From an uncultured Erysipelotrichaceae bacterium (GTDB lineage: Bacteria; Bacillota_I; Bacilli_A; Acholeplasmatales; Anaeroplasmataceae): a stretch of 7,457 nucleotides of DNA. Location of the stretch: assembly GCA_902783745.1 (NCBI GenBank), contig CACZRY010000133.1, positions 1 through 7,457 of the forward strand, written 5' to 3'. Numbering within the stretch: position 1 is the stretch's first letter; each line of letters starts with the position of its first letter. A model generated the notes under the pieces. The model did not search any database. It saw only the letters and a list, made by a program, of their open reading frames with translations, and was not told the DNA's origin. Below, in pieces: positions 1 to 7,069 of this stretch. The position numbers and the translations under genes were made by a program.

Positions 1-18
1 AATTTTATATAAGACTTA

Positions 19-212
19 TTTTTTTGAAATTTGTATATTAAAATTGAGGGATATTTTTTTGAAATATAAGATATTATCAAATTCAGGGGGATGAATGATA
101 GCTACTCAAATTCAGAGGAATGACAAATTTGTTTCATCCCCCTATTTTTGATAAGGGGTATCCCCCCCCGAATTTGAATAGGGTTTTATCCCCCCTATCC
201 CCCCTATATTTG
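19..212. repeat. Cluster of degenerate G/C-run repeats, direct and inverted
   Basis: This gene-free stretch is built from variants of an 18-base unit, TCAAATTCAGGGGGATGA. Forward copies lie at 77-94 (exact) and 106-123 (two mismatches), with a weaker one near 38-53. Inverted copies lie at 134-152 and 159-179, and a tandem TATCCCCCC pair at 187-204 continues the theme. A 12-base string TTTTTTTGAAAT occurs at 19-30 and again at 54-65. The forward and inverted copies face each other across the perfect palindrome CAAATTTG at 124-131, so the block could fold as a nested hairpin. The minus strand has four runs of five or more G. No coding frame or known element end is recognised. It may be an intergenic repeat family or a MITE-like remnant; its identity is unknown. 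Confidence 0.7.
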
Positions 213-221
213 TGAAGTGCC

Positions 222-266
222 GAAATATAAAAGAAAACACCCTAAGATTTAGTTCTTAAGGTGTTT
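222..266 (-). terminator. Intrinsic terminator overlapping the end of nth
   Basis: On the minus strand AAACACC (266-260) pairs with GGTGTTT (241-235). After one mismatch the stem continues with five more pairs (TAAGA with TCTTA), closing a loop of about six bases. The T-rich tail TCTTTTATATTT follows at once. The 5' arm is made of the last codons of nth and its stop codon lies in the loop, so the operon is terminated immediately at the gene end. The plus strand also has a T-rich run after the stem, so it could work in both directions. Confidence 0.85.
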
Positions 267-890
267 GTTTTTCTCCTTACAATATGACATTAAACTACAA
301 CCATTACATGATTCTAATTTAGCTTTACAATGATATCTTCCAAATAACAAAAATAAGTGATGTGCATGAATCCACATATCCATAGGAATATACTTTTTAA
401 AGCTTTCTTCTGCATCCTTAATTGTCTCATTATTTTTAATATAGCCTAATCTTTTTGCCATTCTATATAAATGAGTATCAACAGGTAATGCTGGTATATT
501 ATACCCTAATGCTAAAACAACACTCGCAGTTTTATGACCACATCCTGGTAATGTTTCAAGTTCAGATAATGTGTTTGGGACTATACCATTATATTTACTT
601 TCTAATATTTTTGACATTTCTATTAAATTTATGGCTTTTGTATTAGAAAATCCTAATGAATGAATTATCTTTTTTACATCATCTACTTTAGCATTCATAA
701 GCTCCTTTGATGTAGGATATTTTAAAAATAATTCTTTTGTAACTATATTAACTCTTTTATCCGTTGTTTGAGCAGATAACATAACTGCACACAAAAGCTC
801 AAAATTATTGGTAAAATCAAGCTCTGGCTTTGGATTTATAATTATTTTATTTAGAATATCTAATATTTCATTTGATGTTTTCTTGTTCAT
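249..890 (-). CDS. nth: Endonuclease III, DNA glycosylase/AP lyase
   Basis: The product removes oxidised pyrimidines from DNA and cleaves the abasic site by beta-elimination in base excision repair. The 213 residues match the usual size. The helix-hairpin-helix is LPGCGHKT at residues 114-121, with the catalytic lysine at K120. The catalytic aspartate is D138 in PVDTH, so both have the same numbers as in the E. coli enzyme. The four-cysteine cluster loop is complete as C188-x6-C195-x2-C198-x5-C204, which predicts a [4Fe-4S] cluster. The start ATG shares one base with the dnaD stop (TAATG), and no clear Shine-Dalgarno sequence is visible upstream, so translation probably depends on coupling to dnaD. 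The dnaD-nth pairing is also seen in Bacillus. The gene ends inside the terminator hairpin and is the last of the operon. Confidence 0.97.
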   Translation of the reverse strand: MNKKTSNEILDILNKIIINPKPELDFTNNFELLCAVMLSAQTTDKRVNIVTKELFLKYPTSKELMNAKVDDVKKIIHSLGFSNTKAINLIEMSKILESKYNGIVPNTLSELETLPGCGHKTASVVLALGYNIPALPVDTHLYRMAKRLGYIKNNETIKDAEESFKKYIPMDMWIHAHHLFLLFGRYHCKAKLESCNGCSLMSYCKEKNKHLKN

Positions 891-1492
891 TATTTTATCT
901 TTGATATAAAATCATTAATCATCTTATTTGTCTTTTTAGGCTTTGGTTGACTACTTGGTTGTGCAAGTTCTTGCGCAATAACCTTAATAGTAATTTTTCT
1001 TTTCTTAGCCTCAAGATTTGAAATAACGTTATTGAAATCATTTAATGTATATTTATCATCATTTACTAATGTTTGAACTATATCTAATTCTGATGATGTT
1101 AATATCCTATTAATTTTATCTTGAAGAATAGATGTAATAGTATAAAGATCAGAATCTGCATCACTTAAAGTATTATTTATAATATCTTTTGCATGATTAA
1201 AGAATCCATCAAGTGATATTGCTTCATAGCTTTTCATATCTTTTTCTTTTAAAAATATTGTATAGTACTTCTTTGTTAAAAGCTTAGATAAAGCTTCAGT
1301 TAGCTCATCTTTTGGAAGTAATATGTTATTTTGAATATCATCTACTGATACTAAATCACATCCATTAGAATATGAATCTAGTAATTCCATCAATACTAAA
1401 GCCTCATTAGGAGTCAATCCTAGCTTCTTTTGGTTTTCTAATATAAACTTTTTATAATCAAAATAACCTTTTTCATATAGCTTTTTAAGCAT
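890..1492 (-). CDS. dnaD: DnaD-like replication initiation protein
   Basis: DnaD works with DnaA, DnaB and DnaI in low-GC Gram-positive bacteria to remodel DNA and load the replicative helicase. Numbered from the chosen ATG the protein has 200 residues. Residues about 1-105 look like the N-terminal winged-helix region, with the motif KKLGLTPNEALVLMELL (22-38) resembling the oligomerisation domain. Residues about 115-177 resemble the DnaD C-terminal domain, where LYTITSILQDKINRILTSSE is similar in pattern to LYTIFEEEFARPLSPLE of B. subtilis DnaD as I remember it. The usual YxxxIxxxW end of that domain is not seen; the equivalent stretch reads KVIAQELAQ, followed by a short Pro/Lys-rich tail. 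B. subtilis DnaD has 232 residues, so this one is short. Its position before nth strongly supports the call. A GTG at 1499-1501 would add three residues but is probably part of the ribosome binding site. Confidence 0.85.
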   Translation of the reverse strand: MLKKLYEKGYFDYKKFILENQKKLGLTPNEALVLMELLDSYSNGCDLVSVDDIQNNILLPKDELTEALSKLLTKKYYTIFLKEKDMKSYEAISLDGFFNHAKDIINNTLSDADSDLYTITSILQDKINRILTSSELDIVQTLVNDDKYTLNDFNNVISNLEAKKRKITIKVIAQELAQPSSQPKPKKTNKMINDFISKIK

Positions 1493-1497
1493 TAAAA

Positions 1498-1505
1498 TCA
1501 CCCTT
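1498..1505 (-). promoter_or_regulatory. Ribosome binding site that sets the dnaD start
   Basis: The minus strand reads TAAAGGGTGATTTTAATG across the rnc stop and the dnaD start. AAGGGTGA is a good Shine-Dalgarno match about five to six bases before the ATG at 1490-1492. The GTG that could open a slightly longer frame lies inside this site and has no site of its own upstream, so the ATG is preferred. The site overlaps the last base of the rnc stop codon, which suggests coupled translation. Confidence 0.7.
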
Positions 1506-2173
1506 TATAAACTAGCTTCTTTACCTAATGCGTCTTTTGCGGCATTTTGTTCAGCTTGTTTTTTAGACTTACCTATACCAACGCCCATTTTTATATCATC
1601 CATATAAACTGTAGCTTCAAATAGCTTATCGTTTGCAGGACCTAAATCCTTTGTTATTTCATAACGAATACTTCTTTTTTCACTTTGAAGCTTTTCTTGT
1701 AATAAACTCTTATAATCCTTATTCTTTAATGCTTCTTCTAAATAAGGAATGAAATGATTTTCAACTACCTTATATGCATTATTAAAATCAGAATCTAAGA
1801 ATATAGCACCTAAAACTGCTTCCATTGCATCAGCGATAATGGCAGGACGTGTTCTTCCTCCACTTGCTTCTTCTCCATTACCAAGTAATAAATATTTAGG
1901 AAGTGATAGCTTAGATGCGTAAATATCTAATGCTTTTTCACAAACAGCTTTTGCACGCTGTTTAGTTAATACACCTTCATCTAAAGATATAACATTATAT
2001 AAATACTTACTCATCGCAAGCTCTAATACTGCATCTCCTAAAAATTCCATTCTTTCATTATATTCGCAGTTATGCTCATTACCATAAGATGAATGAGTTA
2101 AAGCCACCTCTAAATATTTTCTATTATTAAATTTATATCCTAATGCCTTTTCTAATTCATCTAAATTACTCAT
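1505..2173 (-). CDS. rnc: Ribonuclease III
   Basis: This is a double-strand-specific endoribonuclease that matures rRNA precursors and cleaves structured mRNAs, acting as a homodimer. The 222 residues are standard. The signature box NERMEFLGDAVL spans residues 39-50 and provides E40, E43 and D47. A second acidic pair, D115 and E118, lies in ADAMEAVLGAIF; together these form the two-metal catalytic site. The double-stranded RNA binding domain covers about residues 153-217 and ends with the basic helix GKSKKQAEQNAAKDAL. The ATG lies three bases after the plsX stop, and the Shine-Dalgarno GAAGAGG is embedded in the last codons of plsX, about eight bases before the start. In Bacillus acpP precedes rnc and smc follows; here plsX and dnaD take those places. 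Confidence 0.98.
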   Translation of the reverse strand: MSNLDELEKALGYKFNNRKYLEVALTHSSYGNEHNCEYNERMEFLGDAVLELAMSKYLYNVISLDEGVLTKQRAKAVCEKALDIYASKLSLPKYLLLGNGEEASGGRTRPAIIADAMEAVLGAIFLDSDFNNAYKVVENHFIPYLEEALKNKDYKSLLQEKLQSEKRSIRYEITKDLGPANDKLFEATVYMDDIKMGVGIGKSKKQAEQNAAKDALGKEASL

Positions 2174-2176
2174 ATT

Positions 2177-3199
2177 TTAAGCCTCTTCTTCTTTTGATGC
2201 TATATCAATGTTTTCAGGTAATTTTTCCATAACCTTATCAATAATGTTTTTATCAACCATTGTTCTTGCTTGCTTAATTGCATTCATAATTGCATCAGCA
2301 TTAGAATTACCATGTGCTTTAACAACGTTTGAATCAACACCAAATATCATTGCACCACCAACCTCAGATGATGATACATTCTTTATAATTTTCTTTAAAG
2401 TACCCTTCATAAATAGGTAACCAATTTTTGCCGAGAATGAAGATTTAATTCCATCCTTAAGCATTCTACCAAATGCCTTTAATGTACCTTCTGCAGTTTT
2501 TAATGCGATATTTCCACCATATCCCTCAGCTAATACGATATCTACAGGTGCATCAAGTAATGAATCTCCTTCGATATTACCATAAAAATTAATGCCTTCT
2601 AAATTAGATAAATACTTAAATGCTTCTTTATCTAATTGTCTTCCCTTACCTGGTTCAGAACCAATATTTAAATATCCTACCTTAGGATTTTCAATTCCTA
2701 ATATTTCTTTTGCAGCAACTGTTGCAAATATAGCAAATTGTCCTAAATGCTCAGGTTTAAGCTCAACATTTGCTCCAACATCAAGCATTAATCTTCCCCT
2801 ACCATCTCTATTTGGAATTATAGGACATAACGCAACACGTTCAATTTTAGGTAATCTTTTAACAATAATATGTGCTGCCATAACAACTGCTTGTGTAGGA
2901 CCTGATGTAACAACCGCATCAACTTCCTTGTTCTTAGCACCAGTCATTGCTTTAACTAAAGATGATTCCTTGCTCTTTCTTATTGCTCTAAAAGGATCTT
3001 CTTCTCCCATTGATATTGTGTCTTTTGCATCAACAATAGTAATTCTTTCGCTATTTGTTAATAATGGCTTTATTTTATCACTATCGCCATATAAGACTAT
3101 TTCAATATCATTAAATTTTTCTATTGCCTTCATTGCTCCTGGCACAGTAGAATTTACACCGAAATCTCCGCCATTCGCATCTAATCCGATTTTTATCAT
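2177..3199 (-). CDS. plsX: Phosphate acyltransferase PlsX (divergent)
   Basis: PlsX converts acyl-ACP and phosphate to acyl-phosphate, the donor used by PlsY in the first acylation of glycerol-3-phosphate; it is a peripheral membrane enzyme. The 340 residues fit the family. Recognisable motifs in order are the N-terminal LDANGGDFG (6-14, usually VDAMGGD), MGEEDPFRAIRKSKESSL (64-81), LMLDVGANVELKPEHL (137-152), YLNIGSEPGKG (176-186), FYGNIEG (205-211) and GGAMIFGV followed by KAHGNS (281-299). Two blocks differ from the form I know: residues 98-107 read TSGPTQAVVM where SAGNTGALM is usual, and 224-230 read AEGYGGN where CDGFTGN is usual. The start has a Shine-Dalgarno AAGGGAG eight bases upstream. 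A 57-bp spacer separates it from recG, with no fapR and no convincing promoter. It probably shares an mRNA with rnc. Confidence 0.94.
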   Translation of the reverse strand: MIKIGLDANGGDFGVNSTVPGAMKAIEKFNDIEIVLYGDSDKIKPLLTNSERITIVDAKDTISMGEEDPFRAIRKSKESSLVKAMTGAKNKEVDAVVTSGPTQAVVMAAHIIVKRLPKIERVALCPIIPNRDGRGRLMLDVGANVELKPEHLGQFAIFATVAAKEILGIENPKVGYLNIGSEPGKGRQLDKEAFKYLSNLEGINFYGNIEGDSLLDAPVDIVLAEGYGGNIALKTAEGTLKAFGRMLKDGIKSSFSAKIGYLFMKGTLKKIIKNVSSSEVGGAMIFGVDSNVVKAHGNSNADAIMNAIKQARTMVDKNIIDKVMEKLPENIDIASKEEEA

Positions 3200-3256
3200 A
3201 TTATTTGCTCCCTTATAATAGTACTTTATTATTTTATCATTTTTAACTATATAAAA

Positions 3257-5251
3257 CTAGTTTATTTTACCATTTTGCAAATTATTTAAATAAACTATTT
3301 CATCATATATACTAGATTTTATATTTCCATTTATAAATGAATCTAATATCTCTTTAGAATCAGATTGTGCACATTCCCATATATTTCCATCATCAATAAT
3401 AGATGAATATTCTAAATTAATAAATCCAGATTGCAGGTTACCAAATATATCACCTGCACCTCTTTCTTTAAAATCAATTTCTGATATAGAAAAGCCATCA
3501 CTATGTTCTACTAACGCATTTAATCTTTTATTGTCTAAATCATCTGATAATAAAACACAATATCCATTAATATTGCCTCTACCAACTCTTCCTCTTAACT
3601 GATGTAATACCGCAAGTCCAAACATAGATGCATCAAATACTACAATAGTTGATGCGTTATTATTATCAATACCAACCTCTATTATAGTTGTCGCAATAAG
3701 ACAATCAATTTGGCCGTTTCTAAATCTAAGCATAATATCTTCTTTTTCCTTAGGCTTCATCTTACCTGTAATTATTTCACTTCTTATGCCATCTATTTCA
3801 TCAATATATCTTTTTGCATCTAAAACAGTATGGTATTTAATATCCATTTCTGATTCTATCAAAGGACATACAACATATGACTGATGTCCTAATTCTTTTT
3901 CTTTTTTTATAAAACCTAATACTCCACCTAATCTCTTATACGGAATAATTTTAGTTTCAATCTTACTTCTTCCTTTAGGCATTTCTTTAATAGATGTAAT
4001 ATCTAAATCACCAAAAGTAGTTAACCCTAATGTTCTTGGAATAGGTGTTGCTGACATATATAAGGCATCTGCACCCTTATATTTGTTTAAAATTTTAGAT
4101 CTTTGCATAACTCCAAACTTATGCTGCTCATCTATTACTAAAAGCCCTAGATTCTTAAATTTAATATTATCATTTAAGATAGAATGAGTACTTATAATAA
4201 TATCTATAGTTCCCATTTTTAATCTATTAATAATATCATCTCTTATACTCTTTTTAGTATCTGATGTTAATAATGCAATTCTTATACCTAAATTATTTGC
4301 ATATTTAGATAAATTGTTATAATGCTGTAATGCTAAAACTAATGTTGGTACCATCATTATTGCTTGCATACCACATGACACTTCAAATATCATTGAATAA
4401 AACGCAACAATAGTCTTACCACAAGAAACATCTCCTTGTATTAATCTATTCATAATAGTATTTGATAATATATCTTTTTTGCAATCATTAATCGCATTTA
4501 ATTGATCATTAGTTAATTCAAATCCCAACATATCTAAAAATAATTTATGATAATCATAAACTACATTTCTTTTTTCTTTAGGAGATTTTATTATATTTTC
4601 TTTAAGCATTCTTAGTCTAATAGAATACCAAAACATCTCTTCATATTTTCTTCTTCTCATTACCTCTTTAATATCATTTTTAGTCAATGGAAAATGAGAT
4701 AAATATAAATATTTTTCTATTGGTAAAAGCTTATACTTATTAATTAATTCTTTAGGTAATGTTTCTTTTAGACTAATATTAGATTTAAAAACCTCAAGTA
4801 AGGTATTTTGATGTTTCTTATCTAAAATACCTTTAATACCATATAAAACTTCTACTTTAGATAAAATCTCTTGAAAGAAAATTTTTTCTATATGAAATTC
4901 CTTTTTACAGCTATTATATCTACCATATAATGATAATCTATTACCTTCATGTATTTTAAATTTAAGATAATCCATACCAAAATATAAGCATTTTAATTTT
5001 ATACCATAAGCATTTATATAAAATATTATTGCGTTAACACCAGTTGGTAATTTAATAAAATATGGAGATGATAACACATCACCTATAATTAAAGATTTTA
5101 AATCAGTAGACATAAAATCTTTATTTTCTTCATATATTATATATTCCTTAGGATAACGATAAATGAGGTCATTAATAGTATTAATATTTTCTTTTTTTAG
5201 GGCTGCAAGTGACTTTTGACCTATGCCTTTAACATCTAAAAGACTATTCAT
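3257..5251 (-). CDS. recG: ATP-dependent DNA helicase RecG
   Basis: RecG remodels stalled replication forks and Holliday junctions, driving fork reversal and unwinding D- and R-loops. The 664 residues are slightly short of the 680-690 common in the family. The N-terminal helix-hairpin-helix-like VKGIGQKSL (7-15) leads into the wedge/OB region. The Q-motif-like FELTNDQLNAI is at 244-254, Walker A is GDVSCGKT (273-280, usually GDVGSGKT), the Walker B box is DEQH (374-377), motif III is MSATPIPRTL (399-408), and the C-terminal RecA-like domain has TTIIEVGID (521-529) and QLRGRVGRG (551-559). The C-terminal TRG-like segment reads KERGAGDIFGNLQSG (595-609), where LRGPGDFLGTRQSG is usual. A strong Shine-Dalgarno AAAGGAGGT lies just before the ATG. 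Codon use is visibly more AT-rich than in fakA, and the stop is TAG. Confidence 0.97.
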   Translation of the reverse strand: MNSLLDVKGIGQKSLAALKKENINTINDLIYRYPKEYIIYEENKDFMSTDLKSLIIGDVLSSPYFIKLPTGVNAIIFYINAYGIKLKCLYFGMDYLKFKIHEGNRLSLYGRYNSCKKEFHIEKIFFQEILSKVEVLYGIKGILDKKHQNTLLEVFKSNISLKETLPKELINKYKLLPIEKYLYLSHFPLTKNDIKEVMRRRKYEEMFWYSIRLRMLKENIIKSPKEKRNVVYDYHKLFLDMLGFELTNDQLNAINDCKKDILSNTIMNRLIQGDVSCGKTIVAFYSMIFEVSCGMQAIMMVPTLVLALQHYNNLSKYANNLGIRIALLTSDTKKSIRDDIINRLKMGTIDIIISTHSILNDNIKFKNLGLLVIDEQHKFGVMQRSKILNKYKGADALYMSATPIPRTLGLTTFGDLDITSIKEMPKGRSKIETKIIPYKRLGGVLGFIKKEKELGHQSYVVCPLIESEMDIKYHTVLDAKRYIDEIDGIRSEIITGKMKPKEKEDIMLRFRNGQIDCLIATTIIEVGIDNNNASTIVVFDASMFGLAVLHQLRGRVGRGNINGYCVLLSDDLDNKRLNALVEHSDGFSISEIDFKERGAGDIFGNLQSGFINLEYSSIIDDGNIWECAQSDSKEILDSFINGNIKSSIYDEIVYLNNLQNGKIN

Positions 5252-5270
5252 TTTTGACCTCCTTTTATTT

Positions 5271-5297
5271 AAAAATGGTTGGACATACCAACCATTT
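5271..5297 (-). terminator. Perfect hairpin between fakA and recG; terminator or attenuator
   Basis: AAATGGTTGG and CCAACCATTT form a perfect 10-bp stem around a five-base loop. Read on the minus strand, the stem is followed by TTAAATAAAA and so has only a short T-run, partly inside the stem. It begins 16 bases after the fakA stop and ends about ten bases before the recG Shine-Dalgarno. Partial termination or 3'-end protection of the fakA message is likely; full termination is less certain because no promoter for recG is apparent. On the plus strand the stem is followed by a stronger T-run, but no gene reads into it from that side. Confidence 0.6.
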
Positions 5298-5312
5298 AAT
5301 CTTTTTTATAAA

Positions 5313-6923
5313 TTATTCAACTGCAATAATGTATGAATAAATTTCTTGTAAACCTGGAATAATTTCAACATCAAGGTTTTCATTAATTGAAAGAGCAACT
5401 TCTTCTAATGTGTTAGCTTCATCTTCTGTAATATCCTTACCATAGAAAATAGTAACAACTTCAGAATCTTCTGTAACAATCTTTTCAAGTAAGCTCTTTA
5501 AAGCATCGCTCTTTTCTTTTGTTGAAACAACAATTTCACCATCAGTAATACCCATGTAATCACCAGCAGTAATCTTTACACCACCGATTTCTGTATCACG
5601 GATTGAATATGTAACTTCACCTGATGTAACTGATTCAATTTCAGCTTCCATTGTAGCAACATTTTCTTCCATAGTTGCTTCAGAGTTGTAACCAACTAAT
5701 GCAGCATAACCTTGAGCAATAGTCTTTGCCTTTAATACAGCAACCTTAGTACCAGTTACTAAAGATGCAGCTTGGTTAGCAGCCATAATAACATTACCGT
5801 TATTTGGAATGATAATTACATTCTTAGCGTTGCAAGCTTCAATAGCCTTAACGAATGATTCAGTAGATGGGTTCATTGTTTGACCACCTTCAATTACGTA
5901 ATCAACACCCATTTCCTTAAATGTATTAACAATACCATCACCGAAGCATACAGAAACTAACGCAAAGTTCTTCTTTGGAGCTTCTGGCTTTCCTTCTGGC
6001 TTCTTATACTTTAAGTTCTTAATTGCAATTTCAGCAAATTCACCTTGCTTTTGAGAAATTTCTAAAGCACGTCCTGGTCTATCAGTTATAACAGATACTA
6101 TAACCTCATTACCTTCTCTTTTTAAAGAAAGCTTATCGCCAAGTAATGCTAATGCAGCACCTAATACTTTAGCTTCAAATGCATCTGGCTTATTTAATAA
6201 TAAAGTGAATTCCATTTGATACATATAACCTGTTTCTGTATCAACATGCTCATCCTTCTTTTCTTCAGCTTCAGCATTTTCTTCTTGAAGATCTAAAATC
6301 TCACCCTTTAACGCAAGAGTCATACCTTCAACAATCTTAACGAAACCAGCTCCACCTGAATCTAATACTCCAGCTTCCTTTAAAACTGGTAATAGATTTG
6401 GAGTGTTTTCTAAAGATCTATTTGCTTCTTTTGTATAATCTTCCATGAATGATAAAATATCATCATATTTCTTATTTTGTGTATTTTCAATTGCTTCTCT
6501 AATAACAGTTAAGATTGTACCTTCAACTGGCTTCATAACTGCCTTATAAGCTATTTCTCTTCCTGATTGGAAGCATTTAATTAAATCATCTAATGATAAT
6601 TTATTTTCTGGTAATTCAAGTCCCTTAATTCCAACAAATAATCCTCTAAAGAATTGTGATAAAATAACACCTGAGTTACCTCTTGCGCCCATCAAGCATC
6701 CTCTTGATAATACTTTAGCGTTATCAACGATTGAAGATGATTCGCAATTTTCTAATTCTCTTACACCTGATGTAACAGTCATTGACATATTAGTACCTGT
6801 ATCTCCATCTGGAACTGGGAATACATTAAACATGTCAACTTGTTGTCTATGATTTTTTAAATTAATGGCACCATTAATAATCATAGTCTTAAACAGTTCA
6901 ACATCAATATAGCTTACACTCAT
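5313..6923 (-). CDS. fakA: DAK2/DegV-fused kinase, FakA/YloV family
   Basis: In Staphylococcus FakA phosphorylates fatty acids held by FakB, giving acyl-phosphate for phospholipid synthesis. The 536 residues are close to YloV (about 550). The N-terminal DhaL-like kinase domain (about 1-205) has the metal/ATP motif FPVPDGDTGTNMS (35-47, acidic D39 and D41) and LMGARGNSGVILSQFFRG (77-94). A Glu/Lys-rich linker follows at 212-227. The C-terminal EDD-like domain (about 318-536) has VIEGGQTMNPST (343-354), IPNNGN (372-377) and the NQAASL/AQGYAALVGYN region. The middle domain is altered: GYCTEF is GYMYQMEF (232-239) and VHVHT is VSVITD (276-281), so the expected Cys and two His are missing. The Shine-Dalgarno AGGAGGT lies eight bases upstream of the ATG. 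It is the first recognised gene of the operon, with C-ending codons that suggest high expression. No asp23 precedes it and no fakB is in view. Confidence 0.9.
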   Translation of the reverse strand: MSVSYIDVELFKTMIINGAINLKNHRQQVDMFNVFPVPDGDTGTNMSMTVTSGVRELENCESSSIVDNAKVLSRGCLMGARGNSGVILSQFFRGLFVGIKGLELPENKLSLDDLIKCFQSGREIAYKAVMKPVEGTILTVIREAIENTQNKKYDDILSFMEDYTKEANRSLENTPNLLPVLKEAGVLDSGGAGFVKIVEGMTLALKGEILDLQEENAEAEEKKDEHVDTETGYMYQMEFTLLLNKPDAFEAKVLGAALALLGDKLSLKREGNEVIVSVITDRPGRALEISQKQGEFAEIAIKNLKYKKPEGKPEAPKKNFALVSVCFGDGIVNTFKEMGVDYVIEGGQTMNPSTESFVKAIEACNAKNVIIIPNNGNVIMAANQAASLVTGTKVAVLKAKTIAQGYAALVGYNSEATMEENVATMEAEIESVTSGEVTYSIRDTEIGGVKITAGDYMGITDGEIVVSTKEKSDALKSLLEKIVTEDSEVVTIFYGKDITEDEANTLEEVALSINENLDVEIIPGLQEIYSYIIAVE

Positions 6924-7069
6924 AGTATAAACCTCCTAAATAATAACAATATAAATTTTTATATATAGTCAAGTAGATTTTACTACTTTTTATTTTTTAT
7001 AAATTAAAAATAAATCTTTTTTTAAACCCAAAATAAATTACCTATATAAAATATATAAGTAAAATGTCA

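Noticed and set aside
76..179. CRISPR array
   Set aside because: Repeats vary, spacings are irregular (about 29 bases or less), copies face both ways and no cas gene is present.
455..646. Plus-strand open frame opposite nth
   Set aside because: It is antisense to conserved Nth motifs, has no ribosome binding site and no recognisable domain.
1493..1501. GTG start for dnaD three codons upstream
   Set aside because: The GTG forms part of the Shine-Dalgarno sequence for the ATG at 1490-1492 and has none of its own.
2208..3218. Two plus-strand open frames (2208-2420 and 2592-3218) opposite plsX
   Set aside because: They are antisense to a well-supported PlsX, have low-complexity hydrophobic translations and lack ribosome binding sites.
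3200..3256. Separate promoter for plsX
   Set aside because: AT-rich -10-like strings exist, but no -35 box at proper spacing is convincing.
249..6923. Alternative genetic code with UGA as tryptophan
   Set aside because: TGG encodes the tryptophans and all frames stay intact with TAA or TAG stops; no in-frame TGA is needed. The lack of TGA stops in six genes is too small a sample to mean more.
6971..6990. Plus-strand terminator (AAGTAG/CTACTT followed by a T-rich run)
   Set aside because: The six-pair stem is weak and no plus-strand transcript is expected to reach it; rpmB is transcribed away from it.
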